From: Branchiostoma floridae
Lineage: Eukaryota; Chordata; Leptocardii; Amphioxiformes; Branchiostomatidae
NCBI RefSeq assembly: GCF_000003815.2
Contig: NC_049995.1
Location: forward strand, 3,278,788 to 3,342,787
Reading direction: 5' to 3'
DNA: 64,000 bases
Positions 58,069 through 64,000 of this stretch are shown here, piece after piece. The position numbers and the translations under genes were made by a program. The notes beneath the pieces are model-generated. The model was not told where the DNA came from. It worked only from the letters and a program-made list of their open reading frames with translations, and ran no database searches. Positions within the stretch are counted from its first letter, which is position 1, and each line of letters starts with the position of its first letter.

Positions 58069-59780
58069 TCTGTATTTATATTTCAGCCATACCATAGGTA
58101 TGGTGAAATATATTGTATTCGTAATGTTTCTTTCTTTCTTCTTTCTTTCTTTCTCCTGTCAAATCTTCGGAACACGGTATCTCCGTTGTTCCTGAACCGA
58201 TTGACTTGAAATTTGACACAAGGGTAGAGTGGGTCAATATCCCCAGACGTTTTTTTCATTTTTTTCATATCTACCTTTAAAATGATTTTATTAAGGTTTT
58301 TTGGTCATCTTAAGACCAAAACTGTATATTTGGGCCCCCTGTACCCTGGTATTATAACCGAATGAGCTGAAATTTGTCACAGATGTGCTTTGATAATTCC
58401 CCCATACAAATTCAATACCACTTTTGGTGTACAGTATAACGAAATGCTTATTTTTGCGATTTTTTGGTCATTTTTTGACCAAAAAAGGACACTTTTGGCT
58501 CCTGTACCTTGGTTTTAGAACCGGATGACCTGAAATTTAGTATAGGAGTGCCCTAGACATATGCGCACATGGATTCATTAACAGTTGAGGCATACAGTAC
58601 AACAAAATGCTTAATTTTACGATTATTTGGCCATTTTATGACCAAAAAGTACACTTTTGGCTCTTGTGCTCTGGTTTTAAAACCAAATGACCTAAATTTT
58701 GGTAAAATGGTGCACCAGATATTCATTCAAATGACACATGTATAATTTTTGTCATAGACTACGTCAAAATGATAGATTTGGGGATTTTTTTTCCAATAGC
58801 CACAGGGGTCAATGACCTTAAGGTCGTTGACCCCAGCTGCAGATTGCACCTTCTGGCATATATGTCTATTTAATCTAATTAGATAGGTAACCAATCACTT
58901 AGCCTGAATCTATATCCTAAAGAGGGGGGGGGGAGGGTGACAGCCAATCAGCGAGTCCGGTGTTATCTGGAAGAGTCCATTCTTACACGGAGGGGTTCAT
59001 TTTTTTTAAAATTCATCCTCGGACTGGTGAAGTCTTTCAGTGGGTGTATTTTTGGACAGGTCTATTTTGCAGTTTTACAGAAGGTGTGCTGGAAGAGTCT
59101 ATTCTCGCACGGAGGGGGGATTTTTTTAAATTCATATTTTGGACTTTGGTGACTTCTAGTTTGTCAAAGTCTTTCAGCAGGGTTATTTTGGACTGGTCTA
59201 ATTTGCAATTTTAAATGGGTGTGCTGGAAGAGTCCATTCTTGCATGGAGGGGGGATTTTTTAAAAATCTATTGGCTTTTTTTTAAATCCATTTTTGGGAC
59301 TTCAGTGATTATGTCAAAGTCCTATTTTAGCGGATGTATTTTTGGACTGCTCTACTTTACATGGAAGAATCCATTTTTTGCACACGGAAGGGGGATTTTT
59401 TCAAATTCAGTTTGGACGGGTGGTGATGATTCAAAATTCAATTTTTAGTGGAAGTGTTTTTAGACTGGTCTATTATACCTTTTCATGCACTGGGACCTTT
59501 TTTGCTGAATTCAATTTTGGATTTGGTTTCTTATTCAAAAGGCCAAGGTTTCAGTGGGAGTATTTCTGGACTGGTCTATTGTGCAAATTCACATAGGGTG
59601 CACTGGAGTCCATTCTTGAAGTTGAACGGGGGAATTTTGTAAGATTCATTTTTGGGTTAAACCGCCATTAGTAAAAGTGATTTTTCAAATGGGTGATTTT
59701 GAAATAGTCTATTGTTGCATGGGGAGGGAGATGGCTGAAATATGCTGTATTTGCTCTCAAGCAAATGTCGGCCTTTCTAG
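58069..59780 (+). mobile_element. Non-autonomous Helitron, copy 2
   Basis: Starts TCTGTATTTATATTTCAG and ends GGCCTTTCTAG before TT. The terminal hairpin is ATTTGCT-CTCA-AGCAAAT at 59749-59766. It shares the (CTTT)n tract and the CCTGAACCGATTGACTTGAA segment with copy 1. Inside are about four units around ACCAAAAAGTACACTTTTGG (58300-58740) and about five units of ~130 bp around CTGGAAGAGTCCATTCTTGC (58967-59640). Confidence 0.82.
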
Positions 59781-61175
59781 TTGTTTTTGTCATTGTCAAC
59801 AGCAACTTTTTTTGTGCTTAAATCTACCATAAATTTTGGCAACTATAGTGGTCACGTGATCAGGTAATGCCCTTATTTGGTTACGCAGAGTTGCTGTTGC
59901 ATGATGGGACATGAGCAGAAAAATAATAGGCAAACATGTTTACTAACATTTGTATGAATCAGGAATTAATCTGACCAAGCTTCAACCTGCTAATCTAGTC
60001 CATAACTAGATAATCTTGATCCATGCTTATGCAAATCAGGGATCTCCATTATAAACAATCATTTTCCAGTAATCCAGTAATGTCTAATCTTTTATGTGGG
60101 ACTTTTTCCAAAGTCTCCATAATAGAAAAAGCTTGTAGTTGTATAGAACATATTCTGTCTGATGAATTAGCATAACTTAACTGTCTGCCAAAAGGAGATC
60201 ATAATAACTGTTATGTATCAGTATTTGGAACATGCCATATTTTTATGTTCATTATGACGCCTCTTTTGTTTTGTTGAAAGAGAATGTTTTCTGTTATGAT
60301 AGAAGAGACGATAGAAAAAAGTTCATTTCTTGATTTCTCACAACTTTTTTGTTTTGTTTTAAACATGATGTTGTGTATTGACTAGTGTATTTTGTATGGA
60401 TACAAAAAGCTAGATTCGAGCTGTTCCATTAAATTCCAAAGGGAGATTTCTGGATTATTTTGTTAACAGAAATCCATGAATAGGGCTTTTCCATTTGCCT
60501 TTAATCCCGTCCCTCCCCCTGGAATGTTATTGGAACAGCCCCTAGTTTATCCATGTAGTCACTTGTGAAAGCTAGTATGTAGTTTCATGTCACAAATATG
60601 CAAACAAAGTCACTGTAATGTACAGTATAACTGTAAGACATCACAAATATGTAAATGAGGTAAACTTGAAATCATACGTTTGTGCCATACACTTTGTATG
60701 TTAACAATTGTTTGTTAGTCCGATTGTGTCAATATTGATAGTCTATGGACATGCAATGCTTATTGATAAATACGTTTAGCAACGACAATGTATTAGACTG
60801 TGTATATTATGTATAATATGGTGACCTACGTCTATGATTGTCTTTAACTTATTTCAGAGTATCGTACAAGGATTTTGCAATAGGTGTAGAAGGATGTTGT
60901 ATGTAAAAGTCACTAAGTTTTATCCATCAGATGTGGTTCTTTCATTCAAAAAGGAGAGTTGATGTTGTAGGAAAAAACGGAGCCATTTTGAACAATAAAA
61001 CTGTACAATTCCTGTATTCTTCACGTAAATGTTTGAATGTGTTTGTGACACAGACTATAGTAGGAGTGAACCGGTGTCCTTGGTTATGAAAGTGAGCTCC
61101 ACATACTTAAAGCCCGTCACACACGGCCAACCATGGTCTAGCTTCCGACCTTCTCCAAACCATGGTAAAGAGTAA
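59780..61175. other. Region downstream of Helitron copy 2, with possible poly(A) signal
   Basis: No gene recognised. AATAAA at 60994-60999, followed by CTGTACAATTCCTG and a T-rich stretch, could end a long cystin-like transcript. This is speculative. Confidence 0.35.
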
Positions 61176-61527
61176 GGCCCAATCTACACACAGTTTTTAC
61201 CGATATCTGTGGAGATGTCGGGAGGGATCTAGAACGTAGGGACAACCATGGCGCTTGCAGTCATAAACATATAGCGCAATTTTCCAAATGGCGTTATATG
61301 CTAATGAGCCTTCCCGAAGTCGGGAAGCATCTACACGCGCGAGAATCTGTCGGGGACCCCTGCTAAGCTATCGGTAAGGTATCGTACGAATGGTCCGGAC
61401 CTTTCCGGAGAAATTTTCCCGATATCGTAATGGCGATATAGTAGTTCCATCTAGACGCTGAAAAAAAGCTGTCGGCGAGAGGTTGTAGGCTCGCCGATAT
61501 CGGTAAAAACTGTGTGTAGATCGTGCC
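61176..61527. mobile_element. PIF/Harbinger-like MITE, family 2, copy 2
   Basis: Ends GGCCCAATCTACACACAG and CTGTGTGTAGATCGTGCC, flanked by TAA (61173-61175, 61528-61530). Opposite orientation to 36552-36922, and without the internal 22-bp duplication. Confidence 0.9.
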
Positions 61528-61653
61528 TAAGTCATGAGCAAGCCAACTGTGGTTAGGAGTTATCTAACTATACGTTTGAATATAAAAGAGTCATATTTTA
61601 CTCAGACATGATCTGAGGAGTAGACCGGAGCTAGTCAGGATGGATTCGAGGCT

Positions 61654-61686
61654 ACTCCCAACCCAGCACCGACCTGGGTTGGGAGT
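61654..61686. repeat. Perfect 13-bp hairpin
   Basis: ACTCCCAACCCAG and CTGGGTTGGGAGT around a 7-base loop. Function unknown. Confidence 0.75.
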
Positions 61687-62721
61687 GGTCGGGAGCAAAG
61701 TTGTTGGAAGGTTCTAAATGTATGACAGTCTATCTGACTTGTATATCAAGAAAATTTGCTTGAATAATGACAAGAGAAATGTGTCACTCTTCAACATGTT
61801 TGATACCTTTTAATTCTTTACCTTTAACCATAAATCTTATAATCAATAATGTGCACATTTAAACTTTTGATTATAATTCAAGATTAGGAATCGTTATTCA
61901 TTCTTACTAGCACGTAATCTATTATCATGCCTGGAATGTTTACAAAAAACATTTAATGTTTCACAGTATTACTTTAAAGTGAAAAATAATAAAAGTTTCT
62001 GACTCACCATACATATACAAATATGTTCAAATAAATACAACCAATACCTGCAACTAGAAGAGATTTGGTAATTCAAATCTTGATATTATCTAATATATGC
62101 AAATAATTTACATTCTAATATTGCACCAATATATTTCACCTCTTGTGAAATATATAAATAAACTAATCCTGAACTAGTTATATACCTCAAAACTAATAAA
62201 CACCCTTTGCCGAAATATACACATTAAAACTTTGAGCACATGTGACAACTAGTCACTGTCAGCAGCAAGTTTCTGAACTTTTCCACATTTGAATAGTGCA
62301 CTGAGGCCCCCTAGCAGGTGTGACCATAACTGCAGCAGCATACGGCAGCAATATACCTGTCCAGTAAACCGCTACCAGTACTACTTGTCTTTCCTTTCTA
62401 AAACTCTGTTGCCAATTCCTCTTGGTTTATTCTTAACACAATATAGTTTGATTTCTATACACGCAGCTCCTTGTATGCAGTCTTTCCCTGAAAAAACAAA
62501 GTTACACGAAAATCTCTAGCATAAAAATGCCAGAGTTTAAATACGCAATTGATTGACTCACATTGACTTCTGTAGTACCTAAAGCTCTGTTCGAATGAAA
62601 GCTCATCTGTGCCTTGGAAGTAGTAAAGTTTAATCTTTGTTTAACACAAAGAAAGCTCTATTGTATTACATAATCTAACGTAACAAGTGTTTCATATTCA
62701 TCTTTTCTATGCTGCCATTGG

Positions 62722-62885
62722 TTAAAAGACGCTTGCCTTGCTGCCCTTTTCCCGCGTGTCGGCCTGTCCGGTGATGGCGTCTTTCACGCGGTACGCTGCC
62801 TGCACCACATTCAGCGCCTCCTGGTCCCGGACAACGTTCTGCTTCCACGTGGCCAGCTGGGTCAAAATGTCCGCACTGAAACCAG
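62722..62885 (-). CDS. Terminal coding exon of an unrecognised minus-strand gene
   Basis: Minus-strand acceptor TTTTCTTTTAG ends just before 62885. Two bases complete the previous codon, then 53 codons lead to TAA (plus-strand 62722-62724). The peptide begins GFSADILTQLATWKQNVV, continues through ALNVVQAAYRVKDAITGQ, and ends GSKASVF. It has high GC, codon-like composition and a helical, amphipathic pattern, unlike the AT-rich surroundings. I do not recognise the family. The preceding exons lie beyond the window or in its last kilobase, where none could be identified. Confidence 0.7.
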
Positions 62886-63019
62886 CTAAAAGAAAAAAAA
62901 AACCATCAAGATTCAGTCTGATTTTGCACTGGAAGGTCTTGAAGCTTGTTTAAATTCCTGTGTTTTGGGATGTTTGTGATCTTGTGTGTCTGTAGCTACT
63001 TGAATACATTGACAGTCAG

Positions 63020-63320
63020 TTAAGTCGCCAGCTGGGTCAAAATCTCCGCACTGAAGCCAGCTAAAAGAAAAAACAACATCAAGATTTAGACCCTAGTCTG
63101 TAACTATTTGAAAACAGTAGCTGTCAGTAAAGTTGCAGCAGCCTGGTTTGAAGCTGAAGCCGCTGCATTCAAACCAGCTAAAAGAAAAACATCAAGATTT
63201 AGTAGGATTCAAAGGTAAAAGGTGTAAGTTTTGTTTTTTGTGCGATGTTTGTGTGTTCTGTGCTTCCACGTGGCCAACTGGTTCAAAATCTCCCCACTGA
63301 AACCAGCTAAAAGAAAAACA
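63020..63320 (-). repeat. Tandem copies of the exon's splice acceptor edge
   Basis: Three extra copies of GTCAAAATCTCCGCACTGAA-like sequence plus GCCAGCTAAAAG occur at about 63027-63066, 63150-63184 and 63263-63313. On the minus strand each contains the acceptor and the first ~30 coding bases of the exon at 62885, and each is followed by ACATCAAGATTTAG. Confidence 0.85.
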
Positions 63321-63463
63321 ACATCAAGACTTAGTCTAATTTTGACGTGAAAGGTGTAAAGAGGTTTTATTTCCTGAGTGGTGTGAATGTTTGTGTTCTG
63401 TAGTTATTTGAATACTCTGTCAGTAGATAGGCAGGAAGTGAGTGGGAAAATGGTGTCACTTAA

Positions 63464-63988
63464 AGGGGCATTCTACTCCACACGGGAGTGTTATTTTCCT
63501 ATAGATATGAATTTTAGGAAGTAATAAATACATACTATGTCACATCATACGATAAAGTACCCAGTTACTCCACGTGCCTCAAAAGCATTCAGTCTTCTAC
63601 TAAACTCCCCAAGTACCCGCTAATTGAATTAATCCTATGGTTGAATACAATGCAAAATTTTTAGGTAAGGTTACAAAGCTAATTTCAGGGGCGCTAAGAA
63701 AGATACGTCTTGTTATGCGTTCTTTGATATCTTGTGAACAATTGAACTTCTTGGTGTGCTTAGCGCCCCTCATTTATGCCTAAATTATTCACGATAAAGG
63801 AAGTGTCTACACGTATAGGGAATGCATTGGTAGGGTCTGCATGGGTTTAGTGAGCGTCATATTGTTTTACAAAACACTCATCGCGAAATTTATCCCAAGG
63901 TGAATTCAACAAAATTCGGCTGATTATGTATTCATTGACACATTATCTATCGGAAAACATCACCCCCCATCTGGAGTGGAATGCCCTT
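63464..63988. mobile_element. TTAA-flanked element with ~38-bp imperfect inverted ends
   Basis: AGGGGCATTCTACTCCACA at the left and TGGAGTGGAATGCCCTT at the right, with TTAA on both sides (63460-63463, 63989-63992). The interior contains GGGGCGCTAAG/CTTAGCGCCCC as an inverted pair. A TTAA target suggests a piggyBac-type MITE; there is no transposase. Confidence 0.75.
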
Positions 63989-64000
63989 TTAAAAAAAAAC

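Noticed and set aside
61654-61686. microRNA precursor
   Set aside because: Perfect 13-bp stem with a 7-base loop is too short for a standard pre-miRNA.

Overview
The window is invertebrate deuterostome-like nuclear DNA. It has introns with GT-AG boundaries and is crowded with small non-autonomous transposons, satellites and hairpins. The gene content fits a cephalochordate (Branchiostoma-like) genome: expanded TPR-repeat proteins with a bacterial-type nucleotidyltransferase domain, and a cystin (CYS1) homologue. The species assignment is inference from gene content and repeat style; no search was run. A 100-N scaffold gap lies at 50355-50454.

Layout. 1-5120 is a ~90-bp satellite whose unit carries a TGTGTCA/TGACACA inverted repeat; array polarity flips near 1.55-1.63 kb. 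7198-14460 and 17701-23758 are two tandem paralogous plus-strand loci, A and B. They encode a helical N-terminal region, a GlnD/DUF294-like nucleotidyltransferase domain with an intact GS-x10-DLE motif, and long arrays of 44-residue TPR-like repeats (about 29 in A, 18 in B). Locus A carries a one-base frameshift in repeat 12. Locus B is intact, but no first exon of its own is visible; phases allow the first exon of A to be spliced to B.

26.69-57.27 kb holds a single long gene in four exons, reconstructed by exact phase matching (849 nt, 282 residues). It begins MGSGSSKK (N-myristoylation signal) and ends with a YxxSEExLMxxIE motif, the signature of the ciliary protein cystin. A promoter with CCAAT, CRE and TATA elements precedes it. 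Its introns are full of mobile elements: hAT-like MITEs with 8-bp target duplications, two PIF/Harbinger-like MITE families with TTA duplications, a truncated LINE, a fold-back element, and a mariner relic containing a Helitron that itself contains a Mutator-like fold-back. A 345-bp GC-palindrome-rich element occurs twice in inverted orientation.

57.3-62.7 kb holds a possible long 3' UTR, a second Helitron and more MITEs. At 62722-62885 a minus-strand terminal exon of an unrecognised gene enters from the right, and 63464-63988 is a TTAA-flanked element.

The strongest candidate for an unusual system is the tandem nucleotidyltransferase-TPR locus, with its variable repeat arrays and possible shared first exon. 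A second theme is that partial exons with their splice sites are tandemly duplicated in introns at three separate exon edges.
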